A stretch of DNA of 64,000 nt, taken from assembly GCF_901000735.1 (NCBI RefSeq), contig NC_081551.1:19682545-19746544 (forward strand), given 5' to 3'. Positions 11,899 through 24,549 of this stretch are shown here, piece by piece (the stretch's first letter is position 1; every line of letters begins with the position of its first letter). This stretch comes from Corylus avellana (taxonomy: Eukaryota > Streptophyta > Magnoliopsida > Fagales > Betulaceae). The position numbers were made by a program, and so were the translations under genes. The notes under the pieces were generated by a model, which was not told where the DNA came from, searched no databases, and saw only the letters and a program-made list of their open reading frames with translations.

Positions 11899-12618
11899 AT
11901 GGCAGACCCGCCCAACTCGGAGACCGAGTCAAGCGCTAACTCGTTCTCACGTTCTCCATCTTCATCATCCTCATCTGGGTTATTATTAACAAGCTCAGCT
12001 CCGAAAGAGTCTGGGGAGGCAGAGCTGAAACGGCCGAAACGGGCCAGAGACAACAGCAAGCACCCGGTTTACCGGGGGGTCCGAATGCGGACATGGGGCA
12101 AATGGGTATCCGAAATCCGCGAGCCACGGAAGAAGAATCGGATCTGGCTGGGCACGTTCTCGACGCCGGAGATGGCGGCCCGGGCCCACGACGTGGCGGC
12201 ACTGAGCATCAAGGGTAGCTCGGCGATCCTCAACTTCCCGGAGCTGGCGGGTTCGCTGCCCCGACCCGCTTCAAACTCGCCCCGGGACGTCCAAGCCGCC
12301 GCTGCCAAAGCCGCTTCGATGGAGTTCGAAGTTCCCAAAACGCCGTCGTTCTCGTCATCCTCATCGTCCTCGTGTGACGCGTCGACCTCGGAGGAGCTGA
12401 GCGAGATAGTGGAGCTGCCGAGTCTGGGGACGAGTTTCGAATCAGCCGAGTTGAGCAACGATTTCGTGTTCATGGACTCGGTGGATGGGTGGGTCTATCC
12501 TCCCCCGTGGTATCACAGCGGCATTGATGACTCTGCTTATTTTAGGGATCAGATGTCAATGACAGACGCAGAGTGTGTGATTCCAAGTAGCTTTGAGCCT
12601 TTATTGTGGCAATATTGA
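11899..12618 (+). CDS. AP2/ERF transcription factor, DREB subfamily (A-4/TINY-like, ERF034/035 type)
   Basis: Intronless gene for a 239-residue nuclear transcription factor. Residues 44-51 are a basic nuclear-localisation stretch (KRPKRARD). Residues 57-114 are one AP2/ERF DNA-binding domain with [25 protein letters not shown] and AARAHDVAA. Val at domain position 14 (residue 70) and Glu at position 19 (residue 75) are the DREB signature for DRE/CRT binding. The domain is followed by the A-4 style AIL-NFPEL block and an Ala-rich helix. Ser-rich regions flank the domain, the C-terminal third is acidic, and the last residues LWQY match the LWSY-like C-terminal motif of DREB proteins. Length and single exon fit the family. 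The 5' leader is strongly CT-rich (about 11690-11815). The family call is firm; the exact orthologue (ERF034/ERF035) is an inference. DREB A-4 members usually act in stress or development, but no role can be read here. Confidence 0.93.
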   Translation: MADPPNSETESSANSFSRSPSSSSSSGLLLTSSAPKESGEAELKRPKRARDNSKHPVYRGVRMRTWGKWVSEIREPRKKNRIWLGTFSTPEMAARAHDVAALSIKGSSAILNFPELAGSLPRPASNSPRDVQAAAAKAASMEFEVPKTPSFSSSSSSSCDASTSEELSEIVELPSLGTSFESAELSNDFVFMDSVDGWVYPPPWYHSGIDDSAYFRDQMSMTDAECVIPSSFEPLLWQY

Positions 12619-12990
12619 CGAACCAACCCATTTTGTGTGTGCACTTTTTCCCTCTTTTCTTTTTTTATTTTTATTTTTATTTTTAGCATAAATTCTTTTG
12701 GGTTTTTTCTTTTTCTTTTTCCCTCTTTTTTTTTTTTTTTTTGTCTTTGTTCATGAATTTTATATATATGTGAGCCCTTTTTCCAATTTTCCTTGTAAAG
12801 GGCTAAATGCTAGCTACGTTTCTTGCTCCTCAAGTTTTTACCAGTGTTTGTATAGAGAAAGCTTTTACCTCTCTCATGCGCTTGTGACTCTCTGGCGTGC
12901 TCCTGTTACATGGTCCACTCTCTTAAAAGCCTCTCTCTCTCTCTCTTTCTCAAATTTCGCACGTCTTTTAACTTTTGGATAATGAGCCAA
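12619..12990 (+). other. Probable 3' untranslated region of the ERF gene
   Basis: T-rich sequence directly after the stop, with several T runs and a (CT)n run at about 12932-12946. No coding frame. Confidence 0.5.
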
Positions 12991-14297
12991 TTTAAAGTAA
13001 GTTTGTAGCTTATGATTTTCTGCTTTTCCTTTTGAACCCTTGTGTGTTTTTGGCAGTTTTTGCTGTCACAAAATCAAAGGTTCAAACATTGGTAAAGCAA
13101 AGGAAAACACTTTCAACTCCCTCTCCTTCTCTCCCACGCTCTCTCAAACAACACATTTTTACCCGCAAAATTACGGGTCAAGCTTGCTTTAAGGGTTGGT
13201 TCTTCGACCCCAAGTTAGAGCTTGTAACAGTGATGTGAAAAGATGTTCAAAAGGATTTAAAAAAAAAGAAAAAGAAAAAACCCAAGTACGGAATTGGGAA
13301 GTTAAGTACAATTGATTGAAAGAATATACTAAGCTTGTGAATGAAATACATCAAAGGTTCTTCACATATATATGCAATTTAGATTAGGGACGGCAACAAG
13401 TTTGGATCATTTGAACCTTTCATAACTGTGAAGGAACAAATAGAAAGGGTTTTTGTTACACAAGCTTCCCTTGTTTTGTTAGAGGGACACCCTTTAGTGA
13501 CAGTGGCTTTTCAACCACCCTATATTCGCTTCCTGATATGTTTATTATTAGAGGGAGATACATTTTTTTATTCATATAAAGTTTTATAATATTTTATGCT
13601 TTGGATATTTTTAGGTTTTGGACTATTTGAAGATTGCATTCCCTTTTATAGCTAAAAATGGTTCAATTTATTAAGAAATTAAGAGATACTCTTGTATTGA
13701 AATGGGATGATGTGAAATAAAGTTGACCCATTTCGAGGCTATCAGCATTAGTTATTATTTTTACACAATCCTCTTAAAATATTAGAAAAATGCTAATCTA
13801 ATTCACCGGCCAAATGAGTTGTATCAAGATAAAACGCAAAAATTTAATTATTTAATAATTAATATAATAACAAATGAGTTAAAGATAAAACGTAAAAACT
13901 TAATTATTGAATAATTAACGTAGTAAATACGTTGTCAACCGCACGTAAACGAAGGAAAGAGAGGAGTCTTGTCGATGTCTCGGGAAGAAAAGAAAGCATA
14001 TATGACAACACAAAGTGTACAGGGAGAAACAAGTAGACATTGTGTGGCCGACCTCCAATAATTACTTTCCGTCCAGCCAGATATGCCTCAAATCTCAAAA
14101 GCCTTTCTGATTCCAGTTCTCAGTCTACCAAGCCATGGCCACCCGCATATCATACTCACAATGAGATTGAACATTTAAAGATGCAATTTTGCAATCCCAC
14201 ATGTCTTTTGAAGAAGTAGCTCCCTTTGTCCCACTTTCCGTCCAAAAATTGCTGGAAATTCTTGGATGACGGAGCCAAAAAAAAATGGTTATAATTA
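12991..14297. other. Intergenic, no gene seen
   Basis: A/T-rich spacer. A short near-repeat (AACGTAAAAACTTAATTATT type) occurs twice at about 13832-13920. Nothing coding is recognisable. Confidence 0.45.
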
Positions 14298-14702
14298 GGA
14301 GTAATTTTACTTTAAACCCATAAATTATCAAGCAATTTGAAAAGTCTCGTAAACTTCAAAATCTTTGAATTTGAATCCATAAACTTTCAATTGTAATCAA
14401 TTTGAACTCGTTCATTAGATTTTAAACTTTAAAAGTGAGACAATGATATTTATACCCCTAAATTTTTTATAAACTTTTAAATTTATCCTTAATTCTAAAT
14501 TAAAAAATATAGTAAAAAAATAATGGATATTTTAGTCTTTTATGGGTAAATCAGGAAAGTTAATGGCTAAATCCTAAATCTGACCGAATGATTTAAATTG
14601 ACTGCAATTGAAAGTTCAAAGGTCCAAATTGAGAAGTTTTAAAGTTGAAAAAACACTTCTCAAATCGCGTAGTAATTTAAAAGTTTAAAATGAAGTTACT
14701 CC
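14298..14702. mobile_element. Tourist-like MITE, ~405 bp, TTA target duplication
   Basis: Left end GGAGTAATTTTACTTTAAAC is inverted at the right end (reverse complement GGAGTAACTTCATTTTAAAC). The arms continue inward with TTGAAAAGTCTC and ACTTTCAATTGTAATCAATT against their complements. TTA flanks both sides, the 3-bp target of PIF/Harbinger-type elements. A second family member is at about 21687-22089. Confidence 0.75.
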
Positions 14703-14733
14703 TTAAAATTATTTTATCTCCACTTTTGTTTTG

Positions 14734-14766
<33 letters not shown>

Positions 14767-15001
14767 TACAGTGAGAGAGAGATCTGTAGTTTTATCTGTG
14801 GCCCAAAAACTGGTGAAAAAAGAAGAGAGAAAAAAATGCATCATTGAGAGTTACTTTGAAATGGTGTCAATAACCCCACCAAAATTTTATAGAATTTGCA
14901 CACATAACTAGGCAGCCCTACGTGGTGATTTGCAGCTCAAAAACTTTAGAAAGGACGAGCTGGACATCTGAAGTTTTTTTTGTTCATTTCTTAGCTTCTA
15001 A

Positions 15002-15026
15002 CCCCCCCCCCCCCCCCCCCCCCCCC
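15002..15026. repeat. Run of 25 C
   Basis: Uninterrupted C homopolymer. Such a run can form G-quadruplex/i-motif structures, and its length is prone to assembly error. Confidence 0.9.
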
Positions 15027-16511
15027 ACACCTAAATTATTGAGGAGGACTCTCTAGGGTTTGGTGGACTTCATTACAAACAGAAACTTTATTTTATTGTT
15101 CCCCACCTAGAGATATTATTAATTTTATATATATATATTGAGTATATAGGTAAGTGTAAGTCAAAGTATCAGGACCCCATTCCATGGCTGATGGCTGTGA
15201 GACGTGAGAACCAGGCAATTGAAGGACCCCATTTCTTTGCTAATTAACATTGTCTTCCAAACGCCCAAGCACTAATATTTTTATGTGGTTGGAAATGGGA
15301 GCCTATAACTCTATCTATGAGATTATTTTACGGTAAATTAAACTAGCCTACGAATGAATAATCTTTTTTTCTTCTTCTTCTTCTTGTTTTCTCAAGATAT
15401 GTTCTTGGTAAATCATCATTTATCTTAATGGTTTAAGTTGATAGAAAATGATTGACTGTGGAATATTTTAATTGGAATGAATGGCGAACTGTGGAGTCGG
15501 GAACGTTTGAACTCATTCTAATACTATTTCAGAAATTCATATGGAAATCATGGTTAATATTTATTTTTATAAAAATATATTCAACCGAATTTTCTCTTAC
15601 CTATTGAACTACCTACATCCTAAACCATACATCAAATATTGTTGTAAAAATGAAAGTTTGGATTAAATGCAAAAAATAAATTCATCAATATAAAGCTTCT
15701 CTGAAATTGGTAGTTCTTTTAAGTATGAAATGACAAACTTTCTGCAAAAAAATTAACCTCAATTTTGCTGAGCTATTGATACAGCTGGAAGATGACTGGA
15801 TGGACTTGATTTGTGTCATAAATTAATTAATATACAGAGTAATTAATAAAAAAAGAAGGACGGGGGGGGGTGTCTTATGATCTCATTTCTGGGCATGGTT
15901 ATCAATAAATTTTTTATTTATTAACACAGGAGGGTTCAATTTAATTAATTAACAAATAAACTGGTTCGAGAAATGAGACATATTTATATTCTATTAGTAC
16001 GATGAATTGCTATATAGTTTCTGACAATTCATTGTAGTTTTTCTTGTAATCAGCCACACGTGCACTTTAATTCGAAAGTTGACACTTGGTTATGAAGGAA
16101 TTGATTGGAAATCACAACTGAAAGCATCTGGCAATGGCATGGGCATAAAATTTTTTTTCTGTCAAATTGAGTCAAAAAAAAAATCCTCCGAGACTCAGTT
16201 TGTTAAGCAAACATGTACCCAAGAGTTTTCTTCAACCAAGTATATTAAAAAATTATGTGATTAATTCTCACATGTTAATAATTAATAGATTAGGTTAGAA
16301 GAAAACTTTGACCGTGACGTGGTTCGCTCACCCATGAACCAATATGGGGTATCACCCTTCACTCTCTTCAAGTCTTTAATTAAGATGTGTTTAGGTCTAA
16401 CTTCTAGTAATTAATCCTCATAGATCCCATGATTTAGTATTGCAATTAATAACTAATTAAGTAGGCTTTTGATTGGAATTAAGGGGGCATTATGTGTATA
16501 TCCTTAATTAC
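15027..16511. other. Intergenic, no gene seen
   Basis: A/T-rich with short microsatellites, including an (AT)n run near 15127-15138 and TTC repeats near 15370. Open frames are short and unrecognised. Confidence 0.45.
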
Positions 16512-16525
16512 TCACAGATTATGTC

Positions 16526-17296
16526 CCCTCCCCCCTACTCTCATCTTCTTTCCTCCCCCTCCTTCTTGTTTTTTCCTTTCTTTTCTCTGTTTTTTTTTTT
16601 TTTTTTTTTTAATGGTTTTTTCAACCGGTCCAGTTGCTCTGGCCATCCCTTTGCTCATGGTGCACTGCCTCCGTCCGCCCTCCACCGTGTTGCGCCTCTT
16701 CACCTCCTTGAAATCAGTTGGGATTTAAATATAATTTTCCAAATCTACATCTAATCTCCTCAATTGGTTTCGCTCAACCACACTCTGACCCACCATGCTC
16801 CCTGGCTCCATAGCTGCCCATCGGCGCAAAACGGCTCCATCTGGTCGGCCATGTGCCGACCAGTGCGCTTCGCCTCCCTCGCCCTGGCTGTTATAGTTGT
16901 TTGATTTTTTTTTTTTTAATAAGGGTTTGACTTCTCCTTATATCTGCTTTCTTGAGCGATCTTTAGGATGAATGTTTTTGTCCTAACCTTTGAGTCGAGA
17001 AGGATTATTTTCAGTGTGAGTGTTTGCTTCCATGGCCGGAAAAATAAAAGTTGAAAATATGGGCTACTTATGTATTAGATTGAACCTGTCTAGAGCAAAT
17101 ATGTTCTATAACTGAAGTTTGGATATGAGTTAACGGATGTTGAAGTCATAGATAGGACATGATTGTAAGATTTTTAAGTTGTGTATCTATGACGTTGTAA
17201 CCTCATAACTTTAACTATGATTTATCAAAATTTTATGCTCTTGATCTTTTTTCAATGAATGAATATGAAAGATTCCTTAAAAAAAAAAAAAAAATT
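16526..17296 (+). mobile_element. Retroposon with 14-bp target duplication, LINE-like 3' end
   Basis: The insertion is bounded by TCACAGATTATGTC at 16512-16525 and 17297-17310 and ends in a poly-A run at 17279-17294, so it was inserted by target-primed reverse transcription. The 3' part (ATGAATGAATATGAAAG before the A run) resembles the 3' ends of plant L1 insertions, and the piece at 26119-26340 ends similarly. The 5' half is unusually GC-rich (about 16620-16890) and may be a transduced or chimeric segment. No open frame matches reverse transcriptase. Confidence 0.72.
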
Positions 17297-17635
17297 CACA
17301 GATTATGTCAAAGGTATTATATAGAGATGGATCGGAGACTTGGTGGGTTTAAATTTATTAAAATGTGAATTAAAAAAAAAAAAAAATCCTGATTTGGGAG
17401 CGTAGCTTAGACGTAAAGTCAATACAGCATTTGGCGTGTAATATTCATCCTGCGAATCAAATTATTCTTTGTTAGAAAAAATTAATTACGTAATCGTCGT
17501 ACAAGATCTTATAAGGACACTTCTTTTTTAAGTGTAACTGTCGCGATTCCCCGTCAGTCCGTCACCCAAGCTTCTTCGTACAGTATCAATTAATGTCATT
17601 CAAAGCCACATGCCTCTCCCCCGCTCCACTCGCTT

Positions 17636-18066
17636 TTTTTTTTTTTTTTTTTTTTTTAAATCGAAATTCATTAAAGCATAAGAAAGTTACACGACAGACA
17701 CTTAAAGCTAAAAAATTTAGACATATAAACTCAATCTAAACAGACCACAGTAGATGAAGATGGAAGTCATCAGCAAATGCAACCCGAGAAAACCTCTGAT
17801 GGATACTACCATCGAGAGTACGAATACTCCTATTAAGCATCTAAACTGACTTTCAAAATAGCCATGGAGATTTAGATGCACAGTAACCGTGGAAAAAAGG
17901 TTTTCTTTTGAAAAGAAAAAAACCACTTCAATTACAAAGAGTCTAAAAACACAAACAAGTTACAGAAAATAACCACAACAACATTACAGAAAACAAAGAT
18001 AAACTAAAAAGATAAAAATGTCCAAAAAACAGCAACAATGAAGTAGTCGGAGACGCACAGGCCACA
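17636..18066 (-). mobile_element. Retroposon (LINE-3'-end-like), minus orientation, 13-bp target duplication
   Basis: GCTCCACTCGCTT occurs at 17623-17635 and 18067-18079. The plus strand starts with a T run (17634-17657), the poly-A tail of a minus-strand insertion, followed by AAATCGAAATTCATTAAAGC, a common form of plant LINE 3' end. No protein domain is seen. Confidence 0.75.
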
Positions 18067-18259
18067 GCTCCACTCGCTTGCTTTGCTAATTCGATGGCGA
18101 TCAAAACCATTTTATATATATATATATATTAAAAATAAAAAAGGTTAACATTGTTGATTAATTATTGGAAGTCTAACTAATTTCATTTTTTCATTGGCAT
18201 ATAAAATTTGAAAGGGGTTTGACTTTAATCAAGGAAGAGCTTAGGAAATAATTAATAGA

Positions 18260-18539
18260 AGGTAAACTTCACAAAACCCCCCAAATAAACTTCTATTCAT
18301 TTTTTATTCGTTTTGAAATTATCCTTTTTAAAATTTAAAAACTTTCAATTTAGAGTATTTTTTATAATAAAAAAATGGTACTTTGGGAATTTTGAAAATA
18401 TTTAACGAAAAATCGTTACGAATGAGAACAGTGTAAAAAATTGAAAGTTCGATACTTTAAATTAATAGTTTTTGAACTTAATTTAAAAAGGTAATTTCAA
18501 AGCGCGTAAAAGTTTAAAGGAGTTTAGTGAAGTTTCTCC
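18260..18539. mobile_element. Inverted-repeat MITE
   Basis: TAAACTTCACAAAACCCCCC at the left pairs with GGAGTTTAGTGAAGTTTCTC at the right, and the inner arms TTTTGAAATTATCC / GGTAATTTCAAAG are also complementary. It resembles the Tourist-like family at 14.3 and 21.7 kb but with diverged core. Limits are approximate. Confidence 0.55.
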
Positions 18540-19508
18540 GAGTAATATTGTTGGTCTTGCTGTACACTTTCTCTGTATCAAACAAAATTTAGTTTGTTAA
18601 ATTGACTTTTTTTTTTGTGAAAATATTTTTCTGTTTTCAAAATTCTAAAAACACTTGTTTCTACACCATTAACAAATAATTCACAAAAAAAAAAAAAAAA
18701 AAAAAACCATAAAAAAGACACTTTACATTTATATCACATAAAACACTTTATTAATTTTAAAAAAAATATATATTTATCAAACTAATCAATGGATAATCTT
18801 TTTTGACATTGTGCCACGTGCATGTCGCGGACATGCATGCAGTGCCACAAATGTGTCGCGGGCACCTCTGTCAATAAAAAAAAAAAAAAAATTAAGATAA
18901 ACGTAAAGAAATATTGTGTGCTCTGCTCCGGCTCTCGCAAGGATGAAGAAGCCGTACAAAAAGAAGAGAAAAAAAAAATGATATGAATTTATTATTAAAA
19001 GCAAGGTGTTTAATTAATTGACGTGGTTAGTTAACTTAGTTCTTTTATTAAGGCATTTGAAGGTAGTTGGGAATGATTTGATGGAACGTAGAGAGGGCCT
19101 TGAGGGTTGAGCACCATGGAATTATCGAGAGGCCACGAGTTGTAGTAGTGAGCTGCGCTCTCTCAATTCACATTTCCTACGCAAAATGTGTCCAAAGATG
19201 GGGATTCTGGGCCCTCCTTGTGCCCATAAAAGACGAAAGGCGTATCAATGATGCCTTTCCACTTCTGATTGAATCGACGCTTCGAATTTATTCCGCTGTT
19301 GCCCTTCTAACATCAACCACTAGCGAGCTACCCACAAGTACTTCCGCCTCCGTCCTTTAACAACATTTTTGGACAACATTTTTATTTTTCTACCTAAATA
19401 ATAATAATAACATTAACAAATAACTAAATACAAAATACTCAAAATTACTTTTATCTTTACGTTACATTAAAGAGCCAAAAAAAATAATAATAAAACCCCT
19501 TTATTGTG
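18540..19508. other. Intergenic, no gene seen
   Basis: Contains A runs at 18684-18706 and 18877-18891, a GC-richer patch at about 18805-18870 and another at 19090-19360. Open frames across the latter are not recognisable. Confidence 0.4.
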
Positions 19509-19516
19509 GTCTTTCT

Positions 19517-19728
19517 CAGGGACGAAGCCAGCCTTAAGAATGGGCAGGGACCATGGCTGAAAAAATTTAATAAGCACGGGCCAATTAGCCAAAAAAAAAA
19601 AAAATTAACCATAAAAAATTGTTTTTACCTCCCTTTTTTTTCTTTTTTCTTTTTTTTTTTTTTTTGTCATTTGGGGGGTGGGGTGAGGAGGGCCTGGCCC
19701 TGGCAGTCCCCCGCTTCCTCCATCCCTG
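19517..19728. mobile_element. hAT-type MITE with perfect 8-bp target duplication
   Basis: Ends CAGGGACGAAGCC and, on the minus strand, CAGGGATGGAGGAAGC are the CAGGG(A/G)CGGAGCC-type termini of plant hAT elements. GTCTTTCT flanks it exactly at 19509-19516 and 19729-19736, and 8 bp is the hAT hallmark. The interior is a T-run core without coding content. Confidence 0.85.
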
Positions 19729-19849
19729 GTCTTTCTTTCTTCTTCTTCGTCTACGTTTTCTCCCATTTTCATATGGTACAACTACTTTTTCATCCTCCTT
19801 TATATCCAAAAGTATTTTATTAATGTTGTATAAGACATGTCGAGTGTTG

Positions 19850-20520
19850 TGACTCAATAATTTTAGGGTCATAAAGAAGCATAAAAATAACAAAATATAA
19901 ATAACTCAATTATCACATTAATAGGACACCAACACAAGACAAAACATTAAGCTTACTTTTAGTGACATGGGGTTTTTGAAGTAGAAGTGCCAAAATTAAA
20001 ACCCAACACACACACTTATCACCAAGATGTTTAAGAGAATTTAATAAACATGCAAGTTTCAAGAAATCAATCAAAACAATTTAATAGTTAAAGATTCATT
20101 TTTTTTATGGTCAACCTCAATCAAATCAAATCCAATGATGTGTTCTTGTTATTCCCTTTCGTAAATTTGAGAAACTTTCTAAGCTTTTTGGGTAGTAGAA
20201 AAAATAAATACTATCTTAGATGAGTCCTCATCAGAGGAGAGGAGACAGTCACCTTTTCTTTGAGGTCTTTAAAGCTAGAATTTTATTCTTAAGCCGAGGC
20301 AAGGTAAATCCATCGTTCTGAAGAGACCCAACAAGCTCTTTTACTTTCTTTTCTATGGCAATCACCCACCTTAGGTCTAGACCTCTAGGTAGAGACATCA
20401 AGATTTTTCCAACAATCGTATCTTTCTAGCGCTTTCGATAAATGTCCCACTACGATCGATCAAGCCAATAAATCCACACAGAGTGAACTAGACTCTGATA
20501 TCAATTGAAAACAAAATTTT
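19850..20520 (-). mobile_element. Possible LTR retrotransposon relic
   Basis: GACTCTGATATCA at about 20491 is the reverse complement of a mutated Met-tRNA primer-binding site (TGGTATCAGAGC type). The preceding 600 bases have no genes and are consistent with an LTR read on the minus strand. The evidence is only the primer site and composition. Confidence 0.3.
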
Positions 20521-21686
20521 GACCCTAAACAAAACCCAAATATAATTTATGCTGAAAATAAGCCCAATTAAAAAAAATTAGCAAGCACAAATAACAACGT
20601 AATTTAGCACAGATGCATGCAACAAGCAAATTTGTTGATTAGGATATGAAATATTTTGAAAAAAAATTATTCGAAGGTAGCAAAACTCGAGTCGAGCCAC
20701 CAACCTAAATTATAGGTGATGGCGGGAGTAGTTTGTAGGGCTATTAAATTTGGAGGGTGTGTTCGGCAAAAGGAGCGGACTGGACCGGACTCAAAATCTC
20801 AAAAAATTCTTTCTAAAATCAACCACAACATTCTTATTTTTTATATCACATCAATCACTTTTTATTATTATACAAATAAAAAAATTATTACAAAACAAAT
20901 TTTTCTATTTTTTTAAATAAGTATTCATATATATATATATATATATATCAATCAAATTTACTAGAATTTTAATGAACTTTTCTAAGTCTACGTCTTTGCC
21001 AGACGTAGCCTTGAAGGACAAAAGCAGGGGGACCCAAATGTGGTGACGCGATGAAATCAACAGTGAAGAGTGCATGCAGTAGGGATAGGGATAGGGCTTG
21101 AAGAATTGAATGGACGATCCACTCACAGTGAGTGCGCGCACAATGATGCGTTGTCATTCCGAGATAGTTGTTACGTGTATCCCCAAATTAAATGCGATAC
21201 AAAAATTAGGGCACATCCCAACAGACTTCTTTAAATATTTCAGCGGCCCCGATCTTCTACCTATGTCACGTACCACTCCTGCCTACTAGCTTACTTTATT
21301 TTACTACACTCTCCATGTGGCCCATTTGATGTTGATCATCTTTTCTTCTCTCGTTAAATTCTCCGCCGCCTTAATGGTATTTTCACAAGAATAAAAATGT
21401 TAGGTGTTATTTTGATTTTATATGAATATTTTTTTTTTTTAAAAGTGAATATTTTTATTGTTTTTTTTTTTATATAAAAAAATACACACTTAGAGAACAT
21501 ATAGCATTTCTCATATATATTCTGTCACAGCAAGTCTATGTGTTCAAAACAAGAACATTTTCTTTTTTTTTTAGGGGTAGGGGGCGGGGGGTTTTAGTGG
21601 GTAAATAATAATATCAAGGACACAAGTGATCAAAGATGTAACTGAATTCAGAATATTTAGTGTAAATATGAGCGTACGCTTCATAA
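20521..21686. other. Intergenic, no gene seen
   Basis: A/T-rich spacer with an (AT)n run at 20929-20948. A GC-richer stretch at about 21000-21160 contains three near-tandem GGGATA units, but the short frames there match nothing I recognise. Confidence 0.4.
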
Positions 21687-22089
21687 AAGAAACTTCACTT
21701 TAAACTTCTAAACTATCACGCGATTTGACTAACCTTCGAACTTTGAAACTTCTCAATTTGGACCCTTGAACTTTCAATTACAATCAATTTGAACCCTCCG
21801 TTAAATTTTAAATATTAAAAGTGATATAATGACGTTTATACCCTTGATTTTTTTATAAAATTTTAAATTTACCCTTAATTTCAAATTAATTTTTTTAAAA
21901 AAAAAAAAATTTAAATAAAAAGAAAATTGAAGGATAATTTTGTTTTTTAAGAAGTTTTAATGGCAAAAATTGACGAAGGAGTTCAAATTGATTGCAATTG
22001 AAAGTTGAGAGGTCTAAATTGAGAGGTTTCAAAATTTGAGGATATGTCAAATTGCATTCTAGTTTAGGGGTATAAAATGAAATTTCTCC
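21687..22089. mobile_element. Tourist-like MITE, second copy of the 14.3-kb family
   Basis: Shares both arms with 14298-14702, for example ACTTTCAATTACAATCAATT, TTATACCC and GATTGCAATTGAAAGTT, and ends in GAAATTTCTCCT. The left terminus is eroded. Confidence 0.65.
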
Positions 22090-23869
22090 TAAAAATAACC
22101 TAGTTTATTCACAAGAAAAGTCCGGGATAAACTTACAAATCCATTTTGTTGTCATGCAAAATCACTATAATATATGGCAGCCTTTGTATGGTGTAGTAAA
22201 ATGTCATCTTATTAGCCGAAGATAGAGTTTGCGGCGAAACTGATGTTAAGGTATAATTCAACTGTCTATGAGAAAGAGCGTTTGCGATTTCAACCGTTTG
22301 GACCATTACGAACAGATGATAGATTGATAGTAAATTAATATAATTCAATTGCCTTTGAAAAATAGTGTTTACAATTTTTACTATTTAAACGTTTAGGAAT
22401 CGGTGATAGATTGATAATAGATTGATAATAGATTGATAGATAGACGTATCTAATCTCCCGATGACAAGACAATTGACAATTAAGAATAAAGTAAGCATTA
22501 CTTTGTACACCTCATTGGTGCCGGTGGTTGGCAGCGCACCACTCTTTACGCTGGAAGCACCGGTTGTTAAAAGTCTTCTAAATATGGCGGCTGATTTTGG
22601 TACAATTTAGCAACAAAGTCGTCGCTCATAATTATAACTAATTCTAACAATTTATTAGCGAATTATGTGAGCTATGATACATGCTGAGCTCATAGAATTT
22701 ATGACAATATATATATATATTTCCCTATTTAATTTTTTTTTTTTTTTTTAAGTGAGAAATGTTGTTCATCTTTCTTATTTGCATGTCTTAATTAAAAACC
22801 GAAGTAGCAAAATATATTTAAGGTATAGTAAAGTTTGACTTTATAAGGAAATTAATGTTATTCTTGTTAATAATTAATAAATTACAATTTATTAGGGCAT
22901 TTTTGTTTCTCAAGTGGTTTTTTAATACTATTTTTTAAGATATTTTGGGTTGGTTTGATATGTTTTTTAGAAGTTGTTATTCTTATTTAGGTTAAAAAAA
23001 TGTTTTGATGTAATATACAAGTGAAAGTAATTTTGAATCTTTTGCAAGTGTTTTATGTGTTAGCAAACAAGGCCTTTATTTCTTAAGGTGGTCTTGGATA
23101 AAATTTTACTACAAAATGGGTTATAGGAGTGGCTACAAGTCTACAACCCTAAAAAGTAACATGTCTAATCTCTAAAAGTGATATGTGTTACTTAGCATAT
23201 GAGAAACACTTTTCTTCTTTTAAATAGCACGTGTTTTTATCCCATATTTTTTATGACATTAAAAAAAAGAAAGTATGTATTTAAAGGACATATACTAAAT
23301 TAGAAACTCTTCAAACCCAAGTTTGTATATATAAAAATAAATAAATAATATTCATTTCATCTTTGAGGGCCTTAAAACTAGGGGTGACAATTCATTTCCG
23401 TGTGTTCAGTTCGTGTTGTATTAAGGCATAAGTATAAGATTATACATGTTAATTCTAATCAGACATATTCAATTAAATGTGTCAAATCTTTTAATCCTAA
23501 CATTTTAATCTTGTATTGAGTTCGTATTAGGTTCACCGATCATGTAAAACATTGCTAATCATCATTATGTCGTATGTCGATGCATAAATATAAAACCAAA
23601 TAAGTTAATTATAATTAATATAATTATATGAGTCAAATTTAATGGTTTTTAACTCTTTAATTTTGTGTTAAATTTATGAGTGAAATATCTCGCTTTAGTT
23701 GCCTAACTTTGAGCCGCCGCCCCCCTCCCCCCTGCATGTCATCTAAGAATATCCTCAGAGCGGCAACCAAGATATTTGACATGATGATTGAATGACAATT
23801 GACATCGATCCCGATAGGATGAAAGAGAAAAATTACTTGTATTTAATAGAAGAAAGAAGGAAAAAACAC
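22090..23869. other. Intergenic, no gene seen
   Basis: A/T-rich. A hAT-MITE-like relic at about 23383-23670 begins TAGGGGTGACAATTCATTTC. Short GATTGATAATA repeats lie at about 22407-22436. Confidence 0.4.
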
Positions 23870-24514
23870 CAATCTTTTTGTCAAAGTCGTACGATATATA
23901 TGAACCAATTGTCTATACAGATGTTGGAGGATATTTTAGTTGAAAAATTGAAAAGATGAAGAAGGTGATTGGCTCGGGGTGACATCTTATAAGATTATTA
24001 GCTCACTGCTGGCATGGATATTTTATTAAAAGGATATGGACCACGTCATCATCCTGTTCCTAATTAACATATCTATTAAGAAACAATAAAAATTTCTTGT
24101 GGTTACTTTCCCTTATTTGGACGCAGATTAATTTCCCTTTAAACTAACTACTTTTATTATTTATGAATCAAAAAGAAAGATAACAGTACTAGCTATAGAG
24201 GTGTGAGGTGTCTGAACCTTATCCATGGTGTCCCTCAAACACAACAACTATGGTCTTCGGCCCCACACCTCTCAAGATGGACAAAAAAAGTACTGAAACA
24301 TCTAATCTTGTTCCCGGAGATAAAAAAAATCGTTAGTTTGTAATCATGAAATTTTGTTTTAAAGCATGATCACTTAGTCTACGACTCTTTTAATTTGATT
24401 GCAACTATTAACCCAATCATGAATAAATTCTTACCCATAACACAAATTAGAGGTTATCACTTCTGATGATGACGTAAGACGATATTTACGCATATTTTAC
24501 TATTGTTACTTACT

Positions 24515-24549
<35 letters not shown>

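Noticed and set aside
12069..12473. Open frame antisense to the ERF gene
   Set aside because: Shadow of the GC-rich ERF coding sequence, with no family resemblance of its own.
19585..19893. Lys/Arg-rich frames across a T run
   Set aside because: Produced by the poly-T core of the hAT MITE.
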